DNA of 64,000 nt from Ostrinia nubilalis (Eukaryota; Arthropoda; Insecta; Lepidoptera; Crambidae). Where the stretch lies: the NCBI RefSeq assembly GCF_963855985.1, contig NC_087105.1, forward strand, positions 4,652,501-4,716,500. The letters are read 5' to 3'. The translations under genes were made by a program, and so were the position numbers. The notes below the pieces were generated by a model. That model had not been told where the DNA came from. It worked only from the letters and a program-made list of their open reading frames with translations, and ran no database searches. Shown here piece after piece: positions 12,524 to 25,092 of this stretch (positions are counted from its first letter, which is position 1; the number at the start of each line of letters is the position of its first letter).

Positions 12524-13142
12524 CTATCAAGCTAAAAGACTGTATAAGCAGCCATATTTTTTTTGTTATTAAAAACATTAGTAACAACTCCGACTCCAAC
12601 ATCAGCAACTAACTCTTAACGTAAAAAAAAATAAAAACTAACTTTTTCATTTCTTTGACAATGTTATTCATAATTTTAATTGTCGTTCTAGTTACTAATA
12701 GAGTGCCTGTAAGAGTCCCGTAATGAGCCTGCAGCGAAGTAGGTACATTATTGCGTGTGGTTTCAAAACCTTAATTAAGGTTTGTACTCGTAAATTTTCA
12801 TGTTGTCACCGTAGTACGTAGTACCGTCATAAGAAAAGATAACGTTTTTGCTGTGCATGTGATTTGTGAGCCCGCGAAAATAAATTTCGAATGCGCGAAC
12901 TGACAACCCCTTTTTCTTTTGTTTTATGTTCTTCGCGTCATGTTTTTTCGACTTTCATTTGTTTTTATCAGAAAGAAACATTCCTTTTCTTTGTTATTTT
13001 TCTGTTATTTACGTCAGCGTAAGTAGGCAGTATACTTATTTTATTTCATGGTTAGATATTATTATTTGGCCACATGATGACCACTCGAAATATAATAATT
13101 ATTCCGATTCAATTTCGAGATGATTAATCACTTCGTGCTTAT
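12524..13142. other. unassigned sequence
   Basis: No gene or repeat recognised. The 65-codon plus frame at 12926-13123 is Phe/Tyr-rich with no domain. Confidence 0.4.
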
Positions 13143-13205
13143 GCGAGCCGCCCGCATCCAGGCACCTTCCTCGACCTTCACCAGATCGTCGATCCACCTA
13201 GTGGG
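13143..13205 (-). pseudogene. RTE-type LINE ORF fragment
   Basis: On the minus strand the sequence reads PTRWIDDLVKV followed by WMRAA, the same C-terminal segment as in the RTE fragment at 35187-35389, but in a different lineage. No (ATG)n tail was seen, so this is a decayed internal piece. Confidence 0.6.
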
Positions 13206-15349
13206 AGTCAGTCTCCTATACTTACTGGCTTGTAAATTAGACCAGGGTTGTCACATCAATAAAATTCTTACTAATCACGACACATAGAACACAGTCATTT
13301 ATTATTGTTGGACTTTCCAATATAAATCAGCTTAATTCCTGGACAAACAGAAATCTTACAAGACTTTTGTCACAGTCAAGCCAACAAACGCACATCGATT
13401 ACTTAAAATTGCGCAAGTGGGGCGATATTTTTGGATAATGTGCGCGTTTATATGATTTATAGTTGGTTCCGTCGTCGTGGGCGCTTCACCTCGGTTTTCC
13501 GAAATTATTTTATTTTGCAAATATTTTTCTTGTACACTGTAAAGAGATTAATGTTGTAATGGAATGATCAATCAAGATATTACGAGTCCGATGCAGCTGT
13601 TGCAAAGTTTTTTTGTATAAAAAAGTGTAACAGTGTTAATAGAATGAAGAATGTTGATGAGGGTTAGCAATTTACAGCCAGTTTTTTGTTTCACTTGAAT
13701 TATAAAATAGCTAGCACTATTACTGCAAATTTTCCTATTTCCCTTATCTCTATTTTTTATACAGCTGAATACGAGTAGGTAGGTGCCATGACAGTGGAAA
13801 AATGTATGGCTTATATTTTTATGTCATCGATATTTTAGTTGTATGACTGACTACGCCCTTATTATTTCATACATATCTTCAATTGGAATAAACTCAATTC
13901 CAAACTAAAATTGTAGACTCTATGAAACAAAAACAACGTGAGGCAAAATTAAGTGACTTATTGTGTAAATAATTAACAATATCCAACTTCGCACTAATTA
14001 ATTACAAAATAACAAATTAATTTTGCTATCCGTACAAAATGTCAAGTGCGCGATCGGAACCGGCGTTAATGAACAATCATTCCGCGACGTGGGGAAATAT
14101 TTACCCACTGAAAGTATTGTTTAATTACGTGAAACATTACTCTGACGTCATCTACTCACATACTAAAAGTTATTAAAAAGCTGAACAGTTTGTTTCTTTA
14201 GTTTTACGTTCAACCATACAAATTAGGCAATTTAAAAATATTTTTGAGCTAAATACTCGTAGTCCATTTAAACGAGGCCTTCCTCGTATACAATAGGCTA
14301 TACTAGTACCTCAATCAATAGGATCTAGAATCTTCTCTATCGGATGACAGATGACCATCAAGTGTATCCCATGTTGATATAACTGAGTCAGTGTCCGAGA
14401 TATGGGAGTGGCAAGGGAAGGGTAACATTGTAAAATAATATGACGTGAAGAGCATACAAGACTGAACACAAGTCTCACATAAAAATAAAAAATAAATAAA
14501 ATAAAAGTTTATTTAACAACTTCAATATTACATTGTACATACATTTCTTTACAGACCCGTTTAATGCTAAGGTTGTACCGACATACGCTTCAGTTCATAT
14601 AGTAACTGAGATTTCTACGCTAGGCTAAGCCTGTCATGTAGACAATCTTTTGTCACAAGTTAACAAAAATATTTATATCATACGCGACCTTTGTCAGTCA
14701 ACAACGAAAAAGAAAAAAAAATAATAAATGAAAATGACAATATTTGCGCATAATTGGACCAATATCTGAAGTCTCGCTGACGTTTGAGGTCACAAAAGGG
14801 GTTCAATGTCGCTCCCAAACCCCAGGCACTGACTTAGTTACGCGCCAGACCTACAGTAAAAACTTCCCAAAACAAAACACTTGACAAGGTATCAAATTCC
14901 AACCTAGCCCTAGAACCGAGCTAACAAATTTAGCAATCCAAATTCCGTGCCGTCAAGTTTCAGTAAACAACAGTGTTTTCCCCAAAATGCCTCCAGGTTT
15001 TGACGAGAAAGATTGCAAAAAAGATTAACCCCCGCTGGAATTCAAAGAAATGCGAGCACAATTTGTCCAAGCGTTGTAATTCGTGCATTTTTCACGAGAT
15101 TCAGGGGCTTTGGGCCTGATACGGGCCGTGGAAAAGCGCAGAAGCAACTCTTAATACTTTAAAAAAATATTTTTGCATTGTCTAAATAATGTCTACTACA
15201 AATCACTGAACCTTATCTTAGACCAATAACTTGGCAGAAATATAATAAAACAAAAATATAGTAAAAAATGTGGTCTTTAAAAACTAAACCCTTTGATATC
15301 AGACTTTACTAGATCCCATAAGATTCTGACGTGAATTAATTAGAATAAC
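13206..15349. other. unassigned sequence with an A-rich repeat end at about 14480
   Basis: No gene recognised. Near 14480-14520 an A-rich AAATAAAATAAAAGTTTATTT tract begins a stretch that resembles the reverse of a LINE 3' end. Class not established. Confidence 0.35.
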
Positions 15350-17125
15350 ACGCTTATTAGGGTGGAGCGAAAAATTTTTTTTTACATTTGCGTTTGTGAA
15401 TACCTCTTAAAAGTTGCATCTTGTTGCAACGGTTACGAGAAAAATAAATAAAAAAATATTGCGACCATTTTTTAGCCCTCTACTGGCTTTTGAATATTTC
15501 ATAAAAATGAAAAAATAGGACTTTATTGCAAAAATCATAAATTACTTTAGAATAGGTTTTATTTGATAAATAATATATTTTTGTAACTTGAAATATAATA
15601 TAAATCGTAAAAAATAATTGTAAATCATTATAAGCTTGTCATAAACTTAAAACAATACATTATTAAAAGCGCCGATTATAAGAAAAACTCACATTTAGCG
15701 CGTAACTTTGCAACTTGAACTGTTGACATCAGAATTAGTCCAGTTACCTATTTTCTTCTTTCTATCTTTGTCTTTATGTCTTTATCTTTTGTTGACTGAT
15801 ATGAATCAAGTAGATAGTTCGTAATTGCGTTGTCTAATTTTATTCTTCCAAAGTCAAAATAAAATCGAAATTAATCACTCGTAGGGACCTATTTTAGGAT
15901 CTCCTTATTTGTTTTGTACCTTAATCAATGTTACCACTGACACCTGTTTTTTTTAAATTAGATAGAGTGATTCAAGAGGAAGATTTTTAAGTATAATACA
16001 TTACGTTGTACCTACCTATGCGAAGCAGGGGCGAGTCGCTAATCGGAAATAAAAAAAAGGTAAACAGCCCGTTGTATTTCCCAATTTTTAGTCGAAACTA
16101 AGAGGAAAACTTCTTAGCCTGTTGTTATGTTACGATACAACGAATAAAACAATTGTTAAAGTGTTGTTCTAATAAGTACTCACATATCATTCGCTTTCCA
16201 TAACCAAAACAATCAGATAACTTCAACGCTAAACTACAGCAATGTAAAAAATGCATACAAGAACTATTAGATAGTTTTCTTATAAATCTAGTAATTTGAG
16301 CACTTGTAATTGTCCAAAAGATGAGAAATAACATTATTAGAAAGAGCATTTTCACTAGATCAGAAAAATTTAGAAAAATAGCAACAGGAAGTTTAAATCA
16401 GATCAAGCAAAGCAAGACTGAAATTAATTACATTATTAAAGTCTTTGTAATCAAATGTTAAGAAAATTATTAAACGAGTTATTCAAAGAGTCACGTTTTT
16501 TGCACACCCTAAGCATCTTTTGTTAGCTTTGATGTACTATGAAAAACAATTATGTACATCAGAGAGCTTGAGACAAATAATGGCAGCTAGAAAAGACAAC
16601 TAAGTACCAGGAGTATTAGAGCATTCAAAAATCGGAAGTTAACCTTTCATTGATATGAATTAATTTTAAAATAGTGAATGTTTCTAAAGCAAAAGATGGA
16701 TTTGGAAACAAATGAACGAGCAATATAATGGCATCTTTCAATACCAATTGAATGGAAATGTTCTAAATAAAAATTAAGAAAAATCTAAATTTTGTGATTT
16801 TTCCATATATTTTTAATTATTTATAATAGTGTTTTTTCGAATAAAACTTTTTAATTCACAAAATTTTTTTTTTATTTACAAAACACATTTAAATTAATTC
16901 TATTTTCATTGTTCTGTTTAATAATAGGCAGATTTTAGAAAATTGCCATACAATAAAAAATAATTAAATTAAAACGACGGTAGAGGGCTAAAAAATACAT
17001 TTTAAAAATAAAATAAAAATATCCTTGTTATTATCTTGCTCTCATGCAACTTTTAGCAGGTATTCAAGTTCGTTTACGTAACTTTTTTTTTTTACCATAC
17101 AATGACGCTCCACCCTAACGCTTAT
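15350..17125. mobile_element. 1.76-kb non-autonomous hAT-like element with TSD ACGCTTAT
   Basis: The element at 15358-17117 starts TAGGGTGGAGCG and ends CGCTCCACCCTA, flanked by ACGCTTAT at 15350-15357 and 17118-17125. The inverted similarity extends about 130 bp inward, including GAATACCT..TAAAAGTTGCAT and TTTTTAGCCCTCTAC on both sides. The 8-bp duplication and TAGGG ends fit hAT. The interior is AT-rich with only short frames (76 codons on minus at 16125-16355) and no transposase, so it would depend on an enzyme from elsewhere. Confidence 0.9.
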
Positions 17126-17622
17126 TGCTCTCCGAAGAGAAGAAAATAATAATTATTTTCAGACAAAAGCGAGTGGTTTTCAGACAAATTTTCATCAAAA
17201 AATCATTTTTAGGGGAATTTTCATCAAACTTTTGGCACGTATCCGCTGGAATACGCTCGGAGCCGACCGGCTTCCGACGCATGCTCGCGCATCAGTCCGA
17301 ATTGGACAAGTCTATGACAAAGAGAGTCTACAATTTCTAGCTACTATAAAAATCGTTGCTTCTATGTTTTCCGTTAACCAGTGACGCCTTTATTTACCCA
17401 ACAACCATTTTGGGCGGATGAAGCCGTTCTCAGGATTATTTGCCTCATTATAGTTTAGAGGACTTTCTCCCCGGGAATGTGGGCGGAACAGACCAGGGAA
17501 AAGTTCTTATAAACACTAAGCTACTTTGGTCCAGGGTCAATAAGCTTTTAAAGTAAATACACTCGAGTTTTGGGTTTTGAGGATGTTCTTTTTATACAAA
17601 ACTAGTTCTATCACGAAGTTAT
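17126..17622. other. unassigned sequence
   Basis: Nothing recognised. The 71-codon plus frame at 17125-17340 starts at the border of the transposon duplication and has no domain. Confidence 0.4.
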
Positions 17623-18304
17623 AGTCTTTTTCACCTAAGATGATCCGTATGACACTTCAAGGTTATCCATATTACGCATACAACATATGCAGAATATTTT
17701 TGAAAAAATATTTGTATTTTATTAGCAATATAATAAAAAAAAATTAACTACTTGTCTTGAAATATATACTAAAATCTGAGTCTATTGATTAATATTTTAA
17801 TTAAATACGATGTAAAAATATTTTTTATTTAATGTACGCAATGTGTGAAACGGAATAGATGTAGTGCTGGGGTATTTGTTGTATAACAATATCGATTATT
17901 TCCGCGGTTCATTAATCGATTGCAGTGAATACTTAGTTATTAAAAACATCACAAAAATCAACTACTATATTTTTCGGTTGTTGACTTTAATAAACGCATT
18001 GAAAATAATTTAATAGTTTTTAATTTAAAGAAATAGAACCAGTACTTTTTAGGAATCGTTTTTTTGAACACGAAGTCCATGGTATTTGAATATTATCAAT
18101 AAAAATTGTTACAAAAATATTTGTAATGAAAAAAAAAAACATGTTTTTTGTTAAATGACACCTATACAAAATATTTCTCTAAAAGTAGGTTTTAATAACT
18201 CTTAGAAAAAAATCGATAGATAAATCGCTATGGTTTAGTTATGTGACATCTCTATAACTTTCAAACTCGAAACGTCATACGAATCATCTTACGTGAAAAA
18301 GACT
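17623..18304. mobile_element. 682-bp TIR element, AGTCTTTTTCAC family
   Basis: Left end AGTCTTTTTCACCTAAGATG and right end CATCTTACGTGAAAAAGACT are inverted repeats. The similarity continues about 60 bp inward (..CGTATGAC../..GTCATACG..). TA lies just outside on the left and one base beyond on the right, so a TA duplication is possible but unproven. No transposase. Confidence 0.75.
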
Positions 18305-18929
18305 GTAAGTACTCCGTGACCATGGCGCTTGCAACAGTGCCGAAATATCGGAAACTTAAAATTAAGGTACATGGTAGCAATCTCGTCAGTAATAATAATT
18401 ATGTTAGTGACCATGAAAGTTTAAAACTAGTTCTGTACGCGGCTTGGCTTGCGTAATTTGGGTCTGTGACAGAAAGAAAAAAGTGTGTGATCTAGACACG
18501 GGGAATCGAGCCAAGTTCGAGAAAATTGTAGGTACTGGCGAGCAGCACACCTCTGGAGTCAATTTAGCACCCTTATAATAACTTGTATAAGGACCTCTTT
18601 TGGGCCCTCTATCATCATAATCAATATTAATTAGTATGTCTATGTAAACCCTCTTTAAGGCAACTTCCTCATGTAAGCCATAGCTAACGTGGCCAACGCA
18701 CACAAGAGCCCCTTTGCCACAACTTTCATAATACACCCACACAGCCAGGGTGTAGTCCCTGCCCATATATGTTAGTACTTATTCCCGTATTCTTTCAACA
18801 CCAAGGGATTTTAACTAGTGACTAAACATCTTCTCGGCCAGTTTGCTCATAAGGGAAGTAAGAAAGGTCCTTCTTCCACTACAATCCGGACCTTTTCAAG
18901 GAGGGAGTGAATAGGCACTTACAGGGCAG
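18305..18929. other. unassigned; 120-codon minus frame at 18404-18766
   Basis: The minus frame is the longest in this stretch and codon use looks uneven. No domain could be recognised. At about 18495-18510 the minus strand reads GGCTCGATTCCC, close to a pol III B box, so a degraded tRNA-derived SINE is possible. Not called as a gene. Confidence 0.3.
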
Positions 18930-18985
18930 ATATTATGTACCATCCTAGACTGCATAGAGATGCAGTCTAGGATGGTACATAATAT
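18930..18985. repeat. perfect 26-bp inverted repeat with 4-nt loop
   Basis: Arms 18930-18955 and 18960-18985 are perfectly complementary around the loop AGAG (arm begins ATATTATGTACCATCC). There is no sequence similarity just outside the arms. The structure could form a stable hairpin. It may be a foldback remnant, a hairpin RNA source or a template-switch mutation. There is no sign of a gene. Confidence 0.95.
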
Positions 18986-19715
18986 GAGAGCATAACACCA
19001 GATGCGATTGCGGTCAAATACTCGCCTTGTTATGCATAAAAAGGTCAATACTCGTACAATACATGTATCATGTTACATTACGACCATCATGTTAGTAGAA
19101 CATAAGAAAAGTATTACGATTTTTACGGTCGATTTAATCGTTTTTCTTAAGGATCCAGTGGTTAGTTGCCTCATAACTGCCCACTATCGTTTTTTCGCAA
19201 CACACATTAACGGGATGTAGTTTTACTGTCATGTTGCTAACAATAAAACGATGGACTCTGTTTCATTTTTATGGCACTTTTATAGGTTTTCGATAATGTT
19301 GAGGCGGCCGTTTCATGACGGTGATATTGTTGGGATGCGTCAGATATGTGTTTATGTCTGAAGTTAGAACGTTGACAAGTTTTCCTGTGTTTGTTACAAT
19401 TTACTTTATTGTTTGGTAATTTTATCAACATCTTAGAGTTCATCAAAGAAATTGATGTAAGTGAATAGTACATTAAAACCTAATTTAAAAAAAAATCAAG
19501 AACGTACGTCTGACTTAGTGGTTTGCATATCAGGCTGATCTTTGTCTTAAACAATCTCGCAGAAAGTAATTTCACCGATAGCTTTTCAATGCTTTATTTA
19601 TTTTCAGTTCAAAACTAATCTTCTATTTGGAAACTCTTACCCAGGGTTGGACGTCATTAGCATATAACAATCGTCAATAGTCTGTCGAACTCCATACAAA
19701 AACACCGATTATAAA
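18986..19715. other. unassigned; MITE remnant at about 19672-19712
   Basis: The stretch ending at 19712 (CTCCATACAAAAACACCGATTAT) matches the interior of the GGCTGAGTTGCACC MITE family, for example 44861-44884. It seems to have been interrupted by the TIR element starting at 19716. No gene recognised. Confidence 0.4.
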
Positions 19716-20202
19716 TATATGTTACGGTTAATGTGATAAATTGAAAATTATTAATAATAACCGGTTATTATGAATAATTACCGACAGTCGCGGTAAAAGT
19801 GATAAATTAATCACATTTAACAGTGATTATTTAATAAATCAACCTTAGTACTAACAAATTTCATAAAAGAGAACAACATCTTGTGTACGTGCACGTGTAC
19901 AGCCAAATTTTTGAACGTTTTGATATCATATATTAATATAATTTGGCATAATGAGTTTGGAATGTTTCTTGCATAATATTACTTTTCCATGATGCCTATA
20001 ACATAATATTTTAATTTAAAGTGAAAAATAGGTTAAGGTGCGGTGGGGGTGGCCCTTGGGCCACCCCTAAGCCGCCTATTTAGTTTTATACACACATAAA
20101 TGACCCCATATTAATCACATTTACCAAATCATGTGGTAATTATTCATAATAACCGGCGATTATTCATAATTTTCACATTTATCACTTTGACCGTAACATA
20201 TA
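19716..20202. mobile_element. 487-bp TIR element, copy 1 (GTTACGGT family)
   Basis: Starts TATATGTTACGGTTAA and ends TTGACCGTAACATATA, with inverted similarity over about 60 bp including AATAACCGG. Inside is a GC-rich hairpin GGGGTGGCCC..GGGCCACCCC at about 20047-20068. A second copy of identical length lies at 39913-40399 with few differences. TA or TATA is the likely target. Non-coding; superfamily not determined. Confidence 0.9.
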
Positions 20203-20922
20203 CACGTACTTATATACACTCGACATCAAATAAATCGCACCTCCCGCGACAAGCACTTTCCAACGTATGCATCCCCACTTCCCACCAATATTGGCACCAT
20301 TTAAAAGCCTAGTTCTAAACTTCATTTCAATATATTAGAAAAGGTTTTTACCCCAAATTTATTTGATGTTGAGTATATTTAGTTATAGTTACGATTAAAC
20401 TAAGGCGATGCCACTGTCTTAAAATTCTCGTTTTAATATGGAAAAGAACCTTAAAACTAGATTCTAGATTATGACGGTAGGAATTTAATATTAATACCAA
20501 AGAATTCCTTCATTCAAAGTGCATCGTTTTGAAATTCAGGACAGTCTTACTTAACCAAACTCCGACTTTGAGAAACCATTGAAATATCCACGTTGTTATC
20601 TGTTTCAGATATTGTAACTTAAGGTAGTTATTGTGAAATTCTAAAGTACCGCTACGTTAGTGCAGTGCATGACAAACGTAGTTGGTTGCTTATTATTAGA
20701 ACAATATCTAGGTACGTATTGTTACACAGAAATACCTATAGTACAAACTTGACAATAGATATTGTTAATTGTGAAAAAAAAGGTTAAAATAACGATATCG
20801 TTATAGCCAATGAGCTGCTGTCATAATGACATTGACGTAATGTCAATGTCACACTAGAAACGTCAGATTAGAGGGACGCGGGGACGACTCCGCGCGCTAT
20901 TGTGCTAAGTGATTAATTGTAT
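20203..20922. other. unassigned sequence
   Basis: No gene or repeat recognised. A GC-rich patch GACGCGGGGACGACTCCGCG lies just before the next TIR element. Confidence 0.35.
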
Positions 20923-21638
20923 TAAAGGACAATGACCAAAAATGTATGGAGTGTGGTCCAAATGTCCACCACTAACGAGACCTATGTAGTAAAATAGTCT
21001 ACTAAATACTGTATCATTATAACCAAACCGCAATTAAAAATATGCTGTCAGTAAAAAGTTATGACTGAATGAAAAGTCATGTTTTTCACCTTTTCATCCG
21101 AAAAATGTTCTTGATATCATGCTATCCAACGCACATTTTGGACTAATCTATGCATGTTATGTCATGTCGCATAGTGTTCCGTGTTAGGTTCTCACTAAAA
21201 AAAAAATAAGCTCCGAAGAAAGACAACAATATTGGAATAATGCAAAAGGGGTAAAAATAGTATTATTTCCAACTGCTGCGGGGTTATAGATGAATTATAT
21301 TATTTATACTAGCTGTGCCTACGTCTTTGTACGGGTGAAAATAGTTTGAATAATAATTTCCCATTTTTACAACATTTGTCTTTACTGCTCCGCCCCTATT
21401 GGTGTTGTAGGGTGATGTTACATAACCTAAAACCATCAATAATTTTTCAAATCGGACCAGTAGTTCCTGAGATTAGCGCGTAAACTACTACAATTTTCCA
21501 TACAGTCATAACTTTTTACTGACAGCATATTTTTTTTTTCGTCCCATACTGAAAGTTAATCTCTATTTAATGGACTATAAGCCAATATAGGTCTCATTAG
21601 TGGTGGACATTTGGACCACTTTTGGTCATTGTCCTTTA
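20923..21638. mobile_element. 716-bp long-TIR element (AAAGGACAATGACC)
   Basis: Left end TAAAGGACAATGACC and right end GGTCATTGTCCTTTA. Inverted similarity runs about 140 bp, through GTCCAAATGTCCACCACTAA and ATGCTGTCAGTAAAAAGTTA. TA lies at both borders, compatible with a TA target. A LINE-like end (about 21308-21490) is carried inside. No transposase, so non-autonomous. Confidence 0.82.
21308..21490 (-). mobile_element. LINE-like 3' end nested in the TIR element
   Basis: Starts ACTAGCTGTGCCTACGTC and includes GAAAATAGTTTG, ATTGGTGTTGTAGGGTGATG and CCTGAGATTAGCGCGTAA, the same blocks in the same order as 42245-42615. Sequences of this type are abundant in Lepidoptera. The exact clade is not proven here. 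Confidence 0.6.
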
Positions 21639-24296
21639 TGGCGATATAACGAGAAAGTTATGTATTCAGTGATTTATTTATGAGAATAGATCAATCGGCC
21701 TCTACTAATATGTAGTACTGTAAATATAACCAATAACTTTGAAACTAATTCTAGTTTAAACTAAAATACAACTTTAAAATTGAAAATTGTTCTACAATCA
21801 AAACATTTTCTAAACTGTAAACCATTCAGATATAAAATATACACAAATTGAAACAAAGTTAGTGAAACGTTTTTAAAACTTTTCAAACTAGCAATATCAA
21901 AAAATGACGTTAAAAAGAATGTTTTTGAAACTGATATGATACGTGTTCGTTTTCGAACACTAAGCCAAAATGTAATCTCATTGAGTATTCCGAAAATTCT
22001 GGTATAGTACCTAATACTAATTACATTTACCTAGAACTGAATCAAATTATTTGTTTAAATTGTACACTTGAAGATTTCGAGAGAAACATGTACCTAATAA
22101 AAACTCTTTCCAAGAAATAAAACCCTATCACCTAAAATTCAGCAAAATTATTATTAGTATCTATAAAACCAATAATTATTTATGTATTTTCAATTTTATC
22201 TAGGTGTAAAACGCTCACCACTTCTCCCCAATTTTTTTTCTCAATAACTAATTAAGTCAAATTTCTGGAAAACTTGAGGAGGTACATTTCGGGAACTTGT
22301 ACTGAACAACTGCTGGAACTATTTTTGTGCTAGATTGCACATTTATCGAGGAAGGCTTTAAGCCGTTACGCTGCGACCAAAAGGAGCAGAGCATTAATGA
22401 AAAATGTTGCGAAAGCAAGAAAAAAATCGATTAACAGCTAAGTAGTTCGAATAAAAAGTCTAGCAAATTAAATTCATTTTAAATTCATTTATTTGCAGTC
22501 AACAAATTTAGTCTAAATAAACCCTAAGGTAATTTTTCAAATATCACAAAACAGTATCATAAACAACATAAAGGCAGGTCAAAAATCAACAAATCCCAAA
22601 GCGTTCCGGTGTTAAAATAGTTATTATTAATTCACTACGTTCTCCTTTCTGGGTTCCGTCGGCAGCTGTTTTTCCGCTTTGATTAATTAAACGATGGTTT
22701 TTGTGGAAAACGGGACTGAGGGTCGCCAGGGTGAAATAGAATTCTGTTAGGTAATAAATAAAATAACAATAAACAACTAAGTGCTATTGTACAAAAACGT
22801 TTTGTATGTAAGCTGAAAGTAAACCTTAGGTACACTAAGCTTAAAATGACAAATACGCGACTAGGCGTCTAAACCTCTACATATAATACACTACACTACG
22901 TGCCGTGGACAGTAGTAGTAGTAGTAGTAGAAGTAGTAGTGATTCCTTTCACTAATACACAAAACACATCAGTACCTATACTAATCTAGAAGATAGTAAC
23001 TATAGAAGATGGTAAAATCACGAGATCTGGCTTTATTCTCTTATCACGTTTTTTTCTTTATCGACCAAAGGTCATGGAGCAAGACGCTTGCTCAAACTCG
23101 CAAAATCGATCGGAGGTCTGAGCCTACTGTCATACGTTACAAGACATGATACTATCCTTACCATAATATGCCAATTTGGGGAGACATGTTTCTTAAAACT
23201 GGCAACCCTAAACTCTGAGGTTGACGGTTGATTAATCTCCAAAGGATCTGAATTTTCCTCTGTTGTTGTGGTTTGTGACAGAACAACGCAAATAGTGAGT
23301 CCTTTATCCATAATTAAGACAGAAATGTTTCGAGAGCTATTTCTGTCTACAATTTAGGATTACAATATTCTTTTACTACCAACTGTCTGGAATTTTCAGT
23401 CGTTTTGAACGAAAGCAATATTTGTCTAGTGCAGACGCTTTAAGGTCGTCTACACATATTTTCTTGTTTAGTACCGCAGTTTGATGTCGTAGATTTGCAG
23501 TATTTCTTAATAATATTCTTAGACTGGAACCCGCTTCTCAAATGGCCCGGCCAGTGTCCAGACACGCTGCCAGTGTCCAGGCTTTAAATGAGCAATTCGA
23601 CGCCTTATCGAACTAATCCACTTAAAACGTTTGGGATCCAAAGACTTCATAATTTTTCAAAGAGGAGGTGGACGAAATGTATCAAATTATATTGGCATAG
23701 TATTACTTCGACCAATTAGCTTGATTTAGAGTCTCGTAACTTTACAAACTGATCTATTTGTTTGGAGAAGCGGCTGAAAGATGAATTCCCAAGTTCCAGT
23801 GCTGTAAGTTTGCTACAATTTATTTCGGCAATTTGTTTTGAGTAATTTGTATACACTTGGAAAGTTACACAATAGAGTCATTTAAATATTCTTTTTTGCA
23901 TAAGTACGCCTACATTTTAATGTGGAAAATTTTCCCATTTGAGTAGTTTTATAGCACGTATGACAGCATAAACTAAGCACTGCATGCATGCACTCATGTG
24001 ATATTAAAAAGCTACATATTTTGATCAAAAGAGTAACTGATGCTGTCGACTTTAGCCCGTTTAATTGAATTGAGATGTCGAAACTTAAAGTTAGTGTTAA
24101 CCCAACAAAGCCCAAGCGGTCGCATAATACCGCGTAACAATTGATTTCTATTGTGTCTCGAATCGTAGTACTTGAATGGTTAAACACTACGTTAAGTCTG
24201 TTCACTGAACTAAAAACTTCAAAAAGTTGCTAAGCTAGATTACTCCTATATAATTAAGATTAATTCCTTAATCACACGTACATGCGCTTGGCAGGC
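21639..24296. other. unassigned; (AGT)n microsatellite at 22913-22940
   Basis: No gene recognised. A trinucleotide run of AGT/TAG covers 22913-22940. The 79-codon (23072-23311) and 107-codon (23882-24205) minus frames have no domain. At 23545-23580 CCAGTGTCCAG(A/G) is repeated in close tandem. Confidence 0.4.
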
Positions 24297-24600
24297 CTAT
24301 AGAATTATGAAGGAGCTCCTTGTTCCTTGGCACCCCAGGACGCCCTGGACCCTCTCCAAGATCGTAAACTTTGCATACCCGCGGGTACCCCCGAAACACA
24401 TCGAGCAGAAAAATATATTAGGTGTACGTTCCTGTTTATCTATATCGCATACTTTAGGAAATAGTGGGTCACACTTTTTCAAAGAATTTTGATTAAAGAT
24501 GCCATAACGGTCCCCATGATAGATATGGGTCGTGCCAAGAAAGGGATGGGTCATTTGCGTATGAACAGGTGCCGGGGAAAGTGGTTATAAAGGCGTCAAT
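24297..24600. other. GC-richer block with overlapping frames on both strands
   Basis: Composition is clearly less AT-rich than the flanks. It holds an 85-codon minus frame (24297-24554) with a Cys pair (CSMC) and an overlapping plus frame. A further plus frame runs to a stop at about 24607. It might be a fragment of a transposon or host exon, but no family was recognised. Confidence 0.3.
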
Positions 24601-24830
24601 GGGTTAATGCAGAAAAAAATGGATGCATCAAATGTTTGAACTGTTATTCAGGTTATGCAGGACTCTTAGCATAGAAAATGAACAAGTTTTTGACCACTAA
24701 AAACCTTTGTGAACTTATAATTTTATTAAGTGATCCCTTTTTTACGGTTTTAGGATAAGTTATGAAATTGCTAGTATTTAATAATTAAAAAAAAAAACAA
24801 ATAAATAATAATTAATTAAAAGTTCTTTAA

Positions 24831-24888
24831 GTATTGCAGTCCAGCAGTGGACTGTAAAGGGCTGTTGATGATGATGATGATGATGAAG
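24831..24888 (+). mobile_element. RTE-type LINE tail
   Basis: Reads CAGTCCAGCAGTGGACTGTA followed by GATGATGATG repeats at about 24867-24886, the same layout as the RTE ends at 35340-35389 and 54130-54182. Only the last 60 bp remain. Confidence 0.65.
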
Positions 24889-24937
24889 TATTGCATATCG
24901 ACTAACGTCACATCCGGTCGATTCACTCACTCATTTC

Positions 24938-25092
24938 AGTTCTATTACTCACTCGGTCGTTAACTTTAATGTAATTCAAGCACCGAACAGGCAGTCGCTA
25001 TCCAACCTCCGCTGTGAACAGACGTCTCGAGGAAAGTTTGTGAAGTGTTTTAAAAGTGTTTAGTGGTGGAAATACTGCACGAGAAAACCCAC
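24938..25092 (+). other. candidate first (5' UTR) exon of a host gene
   Basis: An arthropod-type initiator TCAGT lies at 24936-24940 (putative start A at 24938). It is followed by about 155 nt of moderately GC-rich sequence with GTGAAGTG and AAAAGTGTTTAGTG, wording typical of insect leaders. It ends at a strong splice donor, CCCAC|GTAAGT (donor at 25093-25098), followed by a T-rich tract. The only ATG (24969) is closed at once by TAA, so the exon would be non-coding. If real, the DNA to the right is its first intron. No TATA box was seen. This is an inference from signals alone. Confidence 0.4.

Noticed and set aside
18404..18766. 120-codon minus frame as a gene
   Set aside because: No domain, no splice context, and a B-box-like motif inside suggests a decayed repeat.
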